A DNA stretch of 64,000 nt. Source: Sepiola atlantica. Lineage: Eukaryota; Mollusca; Cephalopoda; Sepiida; Sepiolidae. Below the pieces are notes generated by a model that did no database searches, was not told where the DNA came from, and worked only from the letters and a program-made list of their open reading frames with translations. The stretch spans positions 44,892,648 to 44,956,647 of the forward strand of contig OY744525.1 in assembly GCA_963556195.1 (NCBI GenBank), in the 5' to 3' direction. The position numbers were made by a program, and so were the translations under genes. This document shows positions 1 to 10,000 of the stretch, in pieces. The number at the start of each line of letters is the position of its first letter. The first letter of the stretch is position 1.

Positions 1-620
1 GTTCGAACAATCCTTATAATAAGAATGATCGCCATTTTCTTTTTTCTGTCCTTTTTTTGTTCCTAACTCATTTTTTTAGTCTTTCCCCACAAATTCTTTT
101 TTCTTTTTTTAAATTTAAAGATACACATTTGAAAACAATCCTTTGTTATAGGTAGACACACGGGAATAAATAGCAAACACATTCTTCTGTTTCGGATGCA
201 AGATGCTTGCAATGTCATCAGCTCTCCGATGCTACCGTTTGACCAGAGGCTTGATTCTAATCAAAATCTTACCATTTATAATAACACCATCGTGCAATTG
301 AGAGACTCGGTTCTTATCACAAAGATCTCATTATTGTTACAATGCTTTCAAATTAGACGTATGGAATTAATTAAATCATTGTGAATGCCAGCAGTTAGAG
401 GATGATTATCAAAGCATTGAAGTAGGTGATAAATACAGAATAATCAGGTTTCAGAACCCGTCATCATATGTTGGTTCACTGTGGAAAAGAAGCAAATGTT
501 TCGAAAAATAAGTGAGATGAAGAAAACGAAAATCAATATGAGCAAATTTGTTTTCAATAAAATTATAGTGTGGATGCAATCTGCTTTCTTATCAACAATT
601 ATACAAGTTGTATAGTACAA
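1..620. other. AT-rich sequence without recognisable gene
   Basis: I see no coding region, RNA gene or repeat boundary I can support. A 62-codon open frame at 196-384 has no recognisable motif and is about the length expected by chance. Poly-T runs are frequent near 40-110. Confidence 0.5.

Positions 621-698
<78 letters not shown>
621..698. repeat. (TA)n microsatellite
   Basis: Nearly pure alternating TA with two TG interruptions. It lies just outside the left arm of the 741-1049 inverted repeat. Its six-frame translations are IY repeats and are not genes. Confidence 0.95.
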
Positions 699-699
<1 letters not shown>

Positions 700-740
700 G
701 TAGAGAATGGTAGCTTGCTTGAAGCATTGCTGGGTATAGT

Positions 741-1047
741 AGTAGTATGTTTTTGAAAGGCTGTGGGCAATGCAAATTCCGGGTAAGATGCAAGTTTTAA
801 GGAACAAAAACAATAAATCGAATACGAAATATGACTTACTATTTATTTTTCCTAAAATCTTACAAAACAGCGAGAGTGTTTTTTAGCTGTTTGTGTGATG
901 TCCGGGTGATTAAAAAATCATTATTTAATATTTCAGGAAAAGAGACTTTCCTTTGTCATATTTCGTATTCGATTTATTGTTTTTGTTCCTTATAACTTGC
1001 ATCTTACCCGGAATTTGCATTGTCCACAGCCTTTCAAAAACATACTA

Positions 1048-1049
<2 letters not shown>
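741..1049. repeat. Inverted repeat, two 95-bp arms, bounded by (TA)n
   Basis: Positions 741-835 and 955-1049 are near-perfect reverse complements, for example AGTAGTATGTTTTTGAAAGG against CCTTTCAAAAACATACTACT. They are separated by 119 bases. Long (TA)n tracts abut both outer sides. The layout fits a foldback or MITE-like element, or two copies of one dispersed repeat inserted head to head. No coding capacity is visible. Confidence 0.85.

Positions 1050-1117
<68 letters not shown>
1050..1117. repeat. (TA)n microsatellite
   Basis: An uninterrupted AT alternation of about 67 bases that begins exactly at the outer end of the right inverted-repeat arm. Confidence 0.95.
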
Positions 1118-1120
<3 letters not shown>

Positions 1121-1219
1121 GATTTAAGACAAATTCTAGTGAATAACACTGAAATTATACATTCCGAAACCAATTTTAAAAAATAAAAAAATACTGGAAG
1201 CTATCTACATAGAAACACA

Positions 1220-1602
1220 AAAACCTAAAATTAACAACATCACATATGAAACCAGTGGTAACATTTTAAAATGCTTAACGTAATGTGATTTTGTTCTGTG
1301 ATGCCATCCAGCGTTGCTGAATTCAAAATTATCAACAACTTCCTGGAACAATGCGAAAACGTTCTCTGCGCGTTTCTCCGCCGTCTTTTTAAAATTCTCT
1401 TCTTTCTTCAGCTTTTTTGTTCATTTACTTTTGACACCTGAGGATGATTCGACGAAGAATCGAAAAGGTTCGTGAAACCTGTGAAACCTATATAACATTT
1501 ATTATTTTTTTTGATTTTAATACAAAAAAGACTATCAGAAAAATTGAAAAAATAAAAAAAGGTATAATTAAACAGACGAATTCTGTAATTTTTAACAATG
1601 TT

Positions 1603-1647
<45 letters not shown>

Positions 1648-1687
1648 TCCACTAACTCTCGAATAAAGACCAATGTGTATTTATTTG

Positions 1688-1754
<67 letters not shown>

Positions 1755-2253
1755 TTCCATCGCGTCACACAAAAGTTAGTGAGTAAAACACATGCCCTTT
1801 CCTAGCTTCCAGACGATACCGTTTCAAGTGGTGAGGGAAAGCGAGAAATATACACACTAGTTTATATATATTGTGTGTATTTACAACCTACAATTAATAA
1901 CCTCAAGTATGAAACCAGTAGCAACATTTTAAAATACTTGACGTAATGCGATTTTATTCTGTGATGCCACTCCGACGTCACTGAATTTAAATTGTCCTGG
2001 AACAATGTGAAAACATTCTCTTTGCGCGTTTCTCTGCTGTCTTTTTAAAAAATTCTCTTCTTTCTCCAGCTGTTTTGTTCATTTGTTTTTCACACCTGAG
2101 GATGATTCGGCGAAGAATCAAAAATGTTTGTGATACCTATGGGGCATATATACATTTTTTTTGATTTTAATATAAAAAAAGATCATTAGAAAAATTGAAA
2201 AAAATAAAAGAAGTATAATTAAACAGACAAATTCTGTTATTTTTAACAATGTT
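1220..2253 (+). repeat. Pair of direct repeats (about 1220-1603 and 1888-2253) with hairpin tail motif
   Basis: Two diverged copies of a ~370-bp sequence lie about 660 bp apart. Shared landmarks are GAAACCAGT, CACCTGAGGATGATTCG and the run ending in TTTTTAACAATGTT, which is followed by (TA)n in both copies. Copy one contains GATTCGACGAAGAATC at 1446-1461, a small perfect stem-loop followed by GTTCGTGAAACC. A stem-loop and 'gaaac' just before (TA)n recurs throughout the window and resembles the 3' tails of Penelope-like elements. A reverse-orientation copy lies at about 6532-6870. The family name is inference; the duplication is seen directly. Confidence 0.7.
1607..1750. repeat. Two (TA)n tracts
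   Basis: Pure TA alternation at about 1607-1645 and about 1701-1750, separated by a short unique spacer. The sequence following (1766-1840) recurs at about 36838-36930 (GTTAGT.AGTAAAACACAT, then TTTCAAGTGGTGA). Confidence 0.9.
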
Positions 2254-2274
2254 AGATAATATATATATATATAT

Positions 2275-3069
2275 AGTCTAAAGAATCTCTGAGTCATTAA
2301 AAAAAAAGAAGTAAAATGCAGTTTAAATTCCCAGACAAACTAACTAAATCCAAGATATTGCAGACTTTACATTCGTTGGAAAATTAATAAATGAAAAAAT
2401 ATAAGTAAAAAAAAAAAATTTTAAAAAATGGGGGGGGGGGGGTTAATTATCTGAGAGTGAAACAAAAACAGGAGACCTTAAGCGTCTAATATTAACACGG
2501 GGATCATCAGCTGTTTACCATGTAACTGTTTCGGAGATTTAAAAACAGGACAGTTATAATATTCATGGCTCTCCAATGGTACTGATTATACGACCATTTC
2601 CCCAATAATCAAGTGTCGAAATAATTCAGCTTAAAATATCACTAATATATACATAAATAAATAATAATGATAAAATAATTAAAATAATATATTACCCTTA
2701 AGACTACCGTATGATATAGTAATTTGCATATCAAATAACATTAATTAAAACAATAATAAAAAAAAATATATAAAAATAAAAATACTAATACTATCTAAAC
2801 ACTACATCCAAGAACCATTCTGCAATATGGTAGCTAGCAATAAAATTATATAGGAATTAAAGTTGCATTAAAAAATAAATAAAAAATAAAGCTTAAGTAC
2901 CTTTGATACCAGAAAAGTAATTAGATAAGAGGAAGGAAACCTAGCCATACAGATCTAAATACCCAATATATAGTCTAAAGAAGCTCTGAGTCATTAAAAA
3001 AAAAGAAGTAAAATGCAGTTTAAATTCCCAGACAAACTAACTAAATCCAAGATATTGCAGACTTTACAT
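2275..3069. mobile_element. Probable internally deleted element with 98-bp direct terminal repeats
   Basis: Positions 2275-2372 and 2972-3069 are both 98 bp and appear to differ at about one base (AAGAATCTCTG against AAGAAGCTCTG). The intervening 600 bp contains, at 2501-2562, the reverse complement of the tail found downstream of the Penelope-like reverse transcriptase (near 52690-52750). Penelope-like elements often have direct pseudo-LTRs, so a reverse-oriented, internally deleted PLE is a reasonable reading. No coding sequence survives. A (TA)n tract abuts each repeat (about 2257-2274 and 3068-3088). Confidence 0.5.
2501..2562 (-). mobile_element. PLE 3' tail fragment, reverse orientation
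   Basis: Read on the minus strand, this segment matches the tail near 52690-52750, sharing GTTTACCATG, AACTGTTTCGG and TTTAAAAACA in the same order and spacing. It links the 2.3-3.1 kb block to the PLE at 50.6 kb. Confidence 0.6.
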
Positions 3070-3088
3070 ATATATATATATATATATT

Positions 3089-3337
3089 TAATAATAATTT
3101 TTTTTATTATTATCTACATACGTATATGTTTCATCTTTGCGGAGTCATCAGTGTAGAGATAATTGTTCAGCTGGTCGTACGATTCAAGCACCAGACATGA
3201 GCGACCTTTTTAACTCAAATCTGAACATCCTAATAAATGAGATCAACTTCAACAATCAAACGGAAAGAGGGGACGTAAACCCTATATTATGTCTTTATGA
3301 TGCGGACACACCTGAATAAGAACTGTCATTTTTACAT

Positions 3338-3371
<34 letters not shown>

Positions 3372-3560
3372 GAATAAATGAGAAAGTTTTTTTCATTTAT
3401 CAACCCTATATTATAATCAAAACAGGTTCATTTTAATCAAGAATACATTATAAAATCTTGATATTCTGTATATATAGTTGGGATAAAAGATTAAGAGAGA
3501 ATCTTTTAACTGTCTAATTAGCATAACTATTTTTAAAACCATTCATAATTAATGTTTAGT
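3089..3560. other. Gene-less AT-rich spacer
   Basis: It holds a (TA)n tract at about 3340-3368. A fragment near 3128-3160 (TTTCATCTTTGCGGAGTCATC) resembles the other 'gaaac / gatga' tail motifs. A 60-codon open frame at 3137-3319 has no recognisable domain. Confidence 0.45.
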
Positions 3561-3571
3561 ATTATTGGTTC

Positions 3572-3590
3572 CCCGATTTATAAAATCGGG
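3572..3590. other. Perfect 8-bp stem hairpin
   Basis: CCCGATTT, loop ATA, AAATCGGG. It stands directly before the CCGT-rich run and the ~150-bp triplicated unit, so it may mark one end of that repeat element. Confidence 0.6.
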
Positions 3591-3648
3591 AGACTTATGT
3601 TTTGAGGCATTTCCGTCCGTCCGTCCGTCCGTTCGGATTTTCCTCCGC

Positions 3649-4110
3649 AACCATCCATTGAATTTCTCTGAAATTTTGTATGAAGTTGTAACTTTTGTCA
3701 GGTTAGAAAGTGACGTTCTCGGATTTTGGAAAAAAAATCTGGTTAGCCCCCTAGGGGGTCAAAAGGCCCCAAAATGGAAAAAAATGACATTTTTTGCCCC
3801 ATAACTTTTCATCCATCCATTCAATTTCTCTGAAACTTGGCCAAAATATGGAGGCAATAAGTATCGCTGACCTTGTTAAAAATCTGGTTCGTGCCCCCAG
3901 GGGGTCAAAAGTCACCAAAATGGCAAAAAATTACCCTTTTCTCCCATAACGTTTGATCCATCCATTCAATTTTTCTGAAACTTGGCCAAAATGTAGAGGC
4001 AATTGTTCTGGATATAAAATGAGCATCCTTGACCTCAGAAAAATTCTGGTTCGCGCCCCCAGGGGGTCAAAGGGGGGGGGGGGTCAGAAATGCCCCAAAT
4101 TGCCCAAATT
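3649..4110. repeat. About three tandem copies of a ~150-bp unit
   Basis: Units begin near 3649, 3810 and 3954 with ATCCATCCATT.AATTT and continue with TCTGAAACTTGGCCAAAAT, TCTGGTT.G.GCCCC and AGGGGGTCAAA. The third contains a 12-base G run near 4072-4083. The open frames that cross it differ between units and show no conserved coding pattern, so I treat it as a dispersed repeat with internal tandem structure. Confidence 0.8.
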
Positions 4111-4440
4111 TATTGCATTTTACACTCGCCACATCGAGTCACATATAGAGGGGGACCACGCATGCGCGGCTTTTTATTTTTGAATTGCATTGGCTTAAGT
4201 TGACTATCTATATGCAATAGTTTCGTCTATATTAACAGTAATTAATTAATGTTATTTAATAAATAAATCCAAAAAATAACTATAAACCTTAAGTTTTAAC
4301 TCCATGCGTTCGCAACGACCTTACTGAAGGTTGTGGCTAGCTACAAGCGAAGCAGAAGCGAGAAGAAAAAGGGTGTTTGGGAGGGAGAGGTTGGTTGTCT
4401 TGGCTTGCTACAAGCGAGGCTAAAGAGGGAGTGGAGAAAG
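4111..4440. other. Gene-less spacer
   Basis: No gene or RNA seen. The GCATGCGC motif near 4160 and purine-rich GAGAAG sequence at 4330-4440 are the only features. Confidence 0.4.
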
Positions 4441-4444
4441 TGTG

Positions 4445-4446
<2 letters not shown>

Positions 4447-4494
<48 letters not shown>
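4447..4494. repeat. (TC)n microsatellite
   Basis: About 24 uninterrupted CT dinucleotides. Confidence 0.95.
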
Positions 4495-4499
<5 letters not shown>

Positions 4500-5105
4500 A
4501 GTATTTCACATTTTTTAACTTGATGGAAAGAAAAAAAATTATTTTATAATTTAAAGTGAGGAAAATTTTCGTATATAAAGTCAATTTTTCAAGCCAGTTT
4601 TTAGCAGTTAACTTAATTCTTTTTTGTTATGAGAGTTAAATCCGCTGCATTTTTTTGAGGGGGCCGCTACTTTACATGTGGTTTTATGACACTGACACCC
4701 AAACTTAGGGTTAGTGGTAAGAAATTTTTGTTAGATTCCCCAAAAAAATACACCGGCCCGATAATCCCTCACTCTAAATTCTAAAATATTTGTTTTTCTT
4801 TCTTTCCGTTTTCCATGGTGTTAACACATAATCCCCTAAAAAAGCAGAATGTTATTTGTTTAGGAGTGGTGGAGTATTAATGGAAAGTGTTAATCTGTAA
4901 ATTCACGGATATTTAATTTTTTTTTAACCTTATAATTTTTAGTTTACTATACGTCCCGTTTTTATTTTAATTTGAAGCCATTGATTTTAGTTGTGTTTAC
5001 CTTTCCGGTGAAAATTAAATAAATAACTTTAAAATGATCTAATTATATATCTTATTTGTATGCCATTAATAAAAATATTGAAAGTTTGGATATTATTGTA
5101 GATTA
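4495..5105. other. Gene-less AT-rich spacer
   Basis: Nothing supportable. A phrase near 4676-4712 (GGTTTTATGACACTGAC, then CAAACTTAGGGTTAG) recurs near 5514-5546, so both spacers may derive from one degenerate repeat. Confidence 0.4.
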
Positions 5106-5106
5106 A

Positions 5107-5331
5107 CACCCCACCGCACCCCACACCACACCACCCCACCCCACACCACCCCACACCACACCACACCACCCCCACCCCACCCCACCCCACACCACCCCAC
5201 ACCACCCCACACCACACCACCCCACACCACCCCACACCACACCACACCACCCCACACCACCCCACACCACACCACCCCACACCACACCACACCACACCAC
5301 ACCACCCCACACCACACCACACCACACCACC
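5107..5331 (-). repeat. CCACACC / GGTGTGG minisatellite, G-rich on minus strand
   Basis: About 225 bp of irregular CCACA, CCACC and CCCCAC units with no other sequence. The minus strand is GGTGTGGGG-like, with clustered G4 and G5 runs facing 5166-5190. All minus-strand frames are open and give V/W/C/G repeats only because the short unit lacks stops. It has potential for G-quadruplex or triplex structure. Confidence 0.95.
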
Positions 5332-5339
5332 CTCAATAA

Positions 5340-5770
5340 AATGAGATTCTACTTCTTACATGTGAATACTCTGAAAAACCTGTCCGAAACAGAAACAACA
5401 AAAAATATTTTAGAATTTAAAATGACAGTTTACCATTTTTTTGCCATTGAAGATGAATTCTGTGCGTTATTATTCCCCTAGGGAAGGAGGATCTTTTTGT
5501 GGCGATTGTGTGTGGTTTTACGACCTTGCCAGTCAAACTTAGGGTTAGTGTTAAAAACATATTAACTGCCTTAACAATCTAGAATTACCCTAAAACAATC
5601 TCATTTTTAAGGAGGGTGGGGTAATTTAGCTGAGGATGTTAATCTACAAATTTACCATAATTTTAATAAATTATGGAATTCTCTGAGTAAAAAAAGTTTT
5701 GATTTAATATTAACGCCTCGCCCCCTCCTTCCAATTAATTGCTGCCCGGAGGGCGGATAGGTTTTTTTTA
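5340..5770. other. Gene-less spacer
   Basis: No gene found. It shares the ACTTAGGGTTAG phrase with 4700. Confidence 0.4.
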
Positions 5771-5773
<3 letters not shown>

Positions 5774-5822
<49 letters not shown>

Positions 5823-6056
5823 AGGTTCATTTTATATTCCAATAACCATGTTTTTTTTCATTTTTTTCTATTTCTATTTTTATTTTTTCACATTTCCAAA
5901 AACATAACATTTCTGTGAGATGTATTTTTTACGGTCCGTTTCTTTTGCCGTTTTTTTTTTCTCACAGAAATGTTGTGGTTTTGGAAATGTTAAAAATAAA
6001 AATATAAAAAATTTTTAAAAACATGGTTATTGGAATATAAAATGATTCTGACTTAT
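5774..6056. repeat. (TA)n tract followed by inverted repeat with ~100-bp arms
   Basis: (TA)n at about 5774-5817 is followed by arms at about 5818-5923 and about 5962-6056. They share TATTCCAATAACCATG with CATGGTTATTGGAATA, and CATTTC.AAAACA.AACATTTCTGTGAGA with its complement. The loop is about 38 bases. AT-rich internal runs differ in length between arms. A foldback element or MITE is likely. Confidence 0.85.
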
Positions 6057-6165
6057 ATATCCTCTGTTGTTACTGATTGATAATCATCGTGCTGAATCTT
6101 TTAAAGAGACTTCTAATTAAAACAGCACTGATAGTATATGCTAAAACATATATTGTCATAATTAC

Positions 6166-6234
<69 letters not shown>

Positions 6235-6426
6235 TTTTGATTTTATTCCATTAATTGCGACAAAACAGGTTTTGTTTCATTGGTGCGAATAGCTACCAAT
6301 TCATCGGGCGAAAGGAATTCAAAAGGTTTTGAATTCCTTTCGCCCGAGGAATTGGTAGCTATTCGCACCAATGAAACAAAACCTGTTTTGTCGCAATTAA
6401 TGGAATAAAATCAAAAAAATATATAT
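6166..6426. repeat. (TA)n tract followed by near-perfect ~90-bp-arm palindrome
   Basis: (TA)n at 6166-6226 runs into arms at about 6232-6321 and 6324-6420. The centre is GAATTCAAAA, GG, TTTTGAATTC, so the loop is essentially two bases. I see one mismatch in the unique part (TTCATCGGGCG against CGCCCGAGGAA). Such a tight, young palindrome could be a foldback element or an artefact of assembly or template switching. Confidence 0.9.
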
Positions 6427-6429
6427 TTT

Positions 6430-7020
6430 GCTCTGAATTTTCATTGAGCACTCTCATAAACCCGGTTTCAACTTCCTTCGGATTCATACCCCCTGGATAT
6501 TTGTAACAAATTAATTATATATATATATATATATATATGAGCAAACATTGTTAAACATAACATCATTTTATTGTGTTTGATTATACTTTTTAAAATTTTT
6601 TTCACTTTTCCTAATAATCATTTTTGTCTCAGTCAAAAAATAATGAATCTTCCATAATTATCATGAGCACTTTCGATTATTCGTTGAATCATCTTCAGGT
6701 GACAAAAAACAAATGAACAAAAAGCTGGAGAAAAGACGAGAATTTTAAAAACATCCAAGAATGCCTACATGAAGTCACTAATGTCAAAACAGTGTAGTTC
6801 CAGGAAAACGTTTAAAGATTATTAGGAAAATCGAAATTTTTAAAAAAAAGGTATAATCAAGCAGAGGAATTCTTGTATGTTTACTTAAATGAAAGAATTA
6901 CTGAGACTGTAGTCTTCTTTACAGAAACCAAAGAAATAATTTTCAATTGACATTTTAGTAATTTGGAGGAAAACAACAAAATGATGATTCTCGTAGTGCT
7001 ATTTGATATATTCCAATTTT
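6430..7020 (-). repeat. Dispersed-repeat fragment (reverse copy of the 1.2-2.2 kb repeat)
   Basis: A short (TA)n at 6517-6537 precedes sequence that reads, on the minus strand, like the 1220-1603 repeat: a CACCTGAAGATGATTC-like core near 6685-6705 and an AACAATGTT-like end near 6545. It is diverged. No gene lies in 6870-7020. Confidence 0.55.
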
Positions 7021-7356
7021 ATTTTTAGATATGTACCTATATAGTATGCACACTGGGGCAGAGATATGTACCTATATAGAAGGCGCAGACAGTGGTGGTA
7101 ATTTTATAGAAATATGTCATACTTTTGCCCAGGGCAACATAGGAGAAATGGTGGGGAAGAAACAGCTTTCGCAAAAGGCAAAATGAGTAAGTAGCGGTGA
7201 AATGGGGCGACCAGGGAAGAGAAAGGTAGAAAGATAAAGAGACGGCTATAGAGAGAGGGAGAGAAATAGAAGTTTGAATATAAAGATGTTACATATGCGA
7301 TTTTTCTTCAATTATATGTTTTTATGACCCCGAGCAACGCCGGGTAGCCTCGCTAG
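7021..7356 (+). mobile_element. Helitron-like element 1: 3' tail only
   Basis: It starts with about two units of the 35-bp repeat, then the ~280-bp tail shared with 11073-11350 and 34868-35150 (GAAGGCGCAGACAG, AGAAATATGTCATACT, CAGCTTTCGCAAAAGG). It ends with CCCG, an 8-base loop, CGGG, 8 bases and CTAG at 7353-7356. Helitrons end in a short hairpin about 10 bases before CTRR, so the end fits that superfamily. There is no Rep/helicase coding sequence; the element is non-autonomous and 5'-truncated. Confidence 0.55.
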
Positions 7357-7848
7357 TCTATTATATAAATCCCACCTGTCTATCTGTCTGTATGTATGTA
7401 TGTAAAGCTTCTCCTCCGAGGGTACCCAACAAACGGTCACACGGGTGACATCATTCAAACCGGGCAGCCCAGGCACGTATAATATCTCAGAACCGGAAAA
7501 AAATTGACTCTTCCGGGGTCGACTGAGCACTTTTCTCCAATGAGGAGTGGCTTTTTCCTCGATTTTCAACGTTATCTATACTAATTTGAGAAGAAATCAA
7601 TGCTATCATGTATAATTTGAAAAATAATGGCAAGTCACGATAAACCAGAAATGACGCCAGAGTAAGGGAGTGGCGGGAAGAAATTCACTCACACTACAAC
7701 CCTTTTTTCCTTTCTTTCTTCTTTCCCTCTCACTTCCACACTTTCTACCTTTCTTTCTTATGCTAATATTCCTTCCCCCTCCTTCTAACACTATGGCCGT
7801 TCTGGTATCATGTATAATCCTTCCAGGCATTACTTCCTCCTTTCAGGC

Positions 7849-8190
7849 CAAATTGGGGGCGGGGGGTGTCGGCATTCGCCGGTGGGGCGCCTCAGGCCAA
7901 ATTTGGGGGAGGGGAAATGTCGGCATTCGCCGGTGTGAGCGCCTCAGGCCAAATTTGGAGAGGGAGGTACTGTCCTTCTAGCCAGTGTGAGCACCTCAGG
8001 CCGTACTTTCGGGGAGTATGTATCAACCAAGGAAAGCAGAATTAAAAAAGTAAAATGACAATCTGATTTTTGATTTGAGAGTGTAATATCGACACCTATC
8101 GGATAGGACTAGATAATACACTTGATCTCAAGGCACTAATGCCGAGAACAGATACTACACTTTGATCTTGGCCAAAAGGCCAACAATTTA
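7849..8190 (-). mobile_element. U2 snRNA-headed SINE-like copy 1 (degenerate)
   Basis: The minus strand at 8146-8181 carries the 5' domain of U2 snRNA: GGCCTTTTGGC, then AAGATCAAAGTGTAGTATCT, including the GTAGTA branch-site recognition motif. Positions 8095-8112 (CCTATCGGATAGGAC) resemble the U2 stem-loop IIa region. Plus-strand GTCGGCATTCGCCGGT, then GCGCCTCAGGC, occurs in about three tandem units at 7849-8000 and also forms the body of copy 2 at 40590-40937. It is not an intact U2 gene: the Sm site and 3' stem-loops are not recognisable. Confidence 0.65.
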
Positions 8191-8670
8191 TTTATCCTTT
8201 GGATGATACATTTCTTTGAAGTAAAAAATGGAAAATTACAAAAGATGTGGCACAAGGCCAGAGTTGGGTTGAGTGGGTGGGGGTCGTGTGTCATTCTCTT
8301 GGTCTATTCTCTAAACTAGTTCCAGTCACCAAAATATCTCATTCACTCTTTGGGCAGGCTACCTAATATTAACCCCAATTTGTTATGACGTTTTTTATTT
8401 ACAAATAAGTGGGTGTACAAAATTCATTGGCTGGGTGATGGGTAGAAAAAAAAAAAAAAAAAATTTTGTTAGTAAGGCCCTCCCAAATCTATCTAAATGT
8501 AAGCTGCTCACTGTTTTCCGGTTTCTTTCAAGAGCCGAAAACAAGCGAGTCAGTTAGGCCAACAAACAATTAAAACCATTTTTACAGATAAGGGACTATT
8601 CATAAGATATAAACCTCAGTACTGTCGTCGATTTTCGTCACTAAATTCACAAGTAATAATAAGTATGATT
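8191..8670. other. Gene-less part of Helitron-like element 2
   Basis: No gene or repeat recognised. A poly-A run lies at about 8446-8463. Confidence 0.4.
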
Positions 8671-8675
8671 TTATC

Positions 8676-9205
8676 CGTCAATCCGTCGACCTACGTCCGT
8701 CCGTCTGTCTGTCCAGCTACGTCCGTCCGTCTAGATACGTCCGTAAATCCGTCCACTAACGGCCGTCCATCTGTCAACTTACGTGTGTCCGTCTGTCTGT
8801 CCAGCTACGTGAGTCTATATCTCCACCTACGTCTGTCCGTTTGTCTAGCTACGTCAAACATACTTCCGTTCATCTGTCAACCTACGTCTGTCCGTCCGTC
8901 TGTCTGTCTGTCCAGCTACGTCCGTCCGTCTAGATACGTCCCAGCTATGTCATTCCATCTCTCAAGCTACGTCCGTCCGTCCGTCCGTCTGTCCGTCATT
9001 CCAGCAACGTCTGTCGGTCTAGATACATCCGTCCGTCTAGATACGTCTAAACGTCAATCCGTCCACTAACGTCCGGCCGTCTGTCTGTCCATCTACGACA
9101 GTCCATCTCTCCACCTACGTATGTCCGTCTGTCTGTCCAGCTACGTCTGTCCGTTTGTCTGTCTGTCCAGCTACGTCCGTCCGTCTAGATACGTCCGTCC
9201 GTAAA
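8676..9205. repeat. Degenerate CGTC-rich minisatellite
   Basis: Irregular tandem CGTC, TGTC and CATC tetramers punctuated by AGCTACGTCCGTC and CTAGATACGTCC blocks. The resulting open frame (8665-9069) is Ser/Val/Arg-rich repeat translation with no family resemblance. Confidence 0.85.
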
Positions 9206-9208
9206 TTC

Positions 9209-9510
9209 GTAAATCTTGCCCTAAATTCTGTCCGGTTGTATCAGGTCATCCCATAAGTTCTGTCCGGATGCACCAATAACATCATAGAAAGGCTACGTTA
9301 AGAGTGTGCAATGAAACAAGGGTTGCTCAATCACATCCGCACCTGTCCCATAATCCCTTGCCGGATGTACCCGGTCTTGCTCTAAATTGTGTCCGGTTGT
9401 ATCAGGTCATCCCTTAACTTCTGTCTGGATAAATCAATAACATCATAGGAAGGCTACGTTAAGAGTGTGCAGTGAAACAAGGGTTGCTCAATCACATCCG
9501 CACCTGGCAA
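9209..9510. repeat. Two tandem ~135-165-bp units
   Basis: Units near 9209 and 9374 share TTGTATCAGGTCATCCC, CAATAACATCATAG and GTTGCTCAATCACATCCGC. They differ by scattered substitutions and a 25-base insert (near 9349-9373) in the first. Confidence 0.85.
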
Positions 9511-10000
9511 CAGGTAAGAGTGATTTCAGTAGTGCTCAAGAGGCCTCCTTGATTTTCAAAGTACTCGGCGTTGTCCGGGAGAAAAGTGCTCAATGTCCTA
9601 GATAGAGCTACTGTAGTGATAGGTTTGGATAATAGTTTAACAGCATCTATGCTGAAAAGGAGGAGGAATCGGTAAGAGTGCTTTTAGTAGCGCTCTGTAT
9701 GCCTCCTTGATTTTCTAAGTACTCGGCGTTGTCTGGGAGAAAATTGCTCAATATCCTAGATAGAGCTGCTGTAGTGATAGATTTGTATATAATATTTAAA
9801 CAGCATCTACACTTCTTTTCGGACTATTGTGCAGATGAAAAGAAGGAGGAATCGGTAAGAGTGCTTTTAGTACTGCTCTGTATGCCTCCTTGATTTTCTA
9901 AGTACTCGGCGTTGTCCGGGAGAAAAGTGCTCAATATCCTAGATAGAGCTGCTGTAGTGATAGATTTGTATAATATTTAAACAGCATCTACGTATTTAGC
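9511..10000. repeat. Three tandem 147-183-bp units
   Basis: Units start with GGTAAGAGTG at 9511, 9671 and 9855. Shared landmarks are GCCTCCTTGATTTTC, AGTACTCGGCGTTGTC and CTAGATAGAGCT. The second carries an extra ~23 bp, and the third runs into the 35-bp minisatellite. Confidence 0.9.

Noticed and set aside
5029..5336. Minus-strand Val/Trp/Cys/Gly proteins
   Set aside because: Translation of the CCACACC minisatellite in every frame.
8146..8181. Functional U2 snRNA gene
   Set aside because: Only the 5' domain is preserved. The Sm site, 3' stem-loops and an upstream snRNA promoter element are not recognisable.
8665..9069. 134-codon Ser/Val/Arg-rich protein
   Set aside because: Translation of the CGTC minisatellite without a conserved frame.
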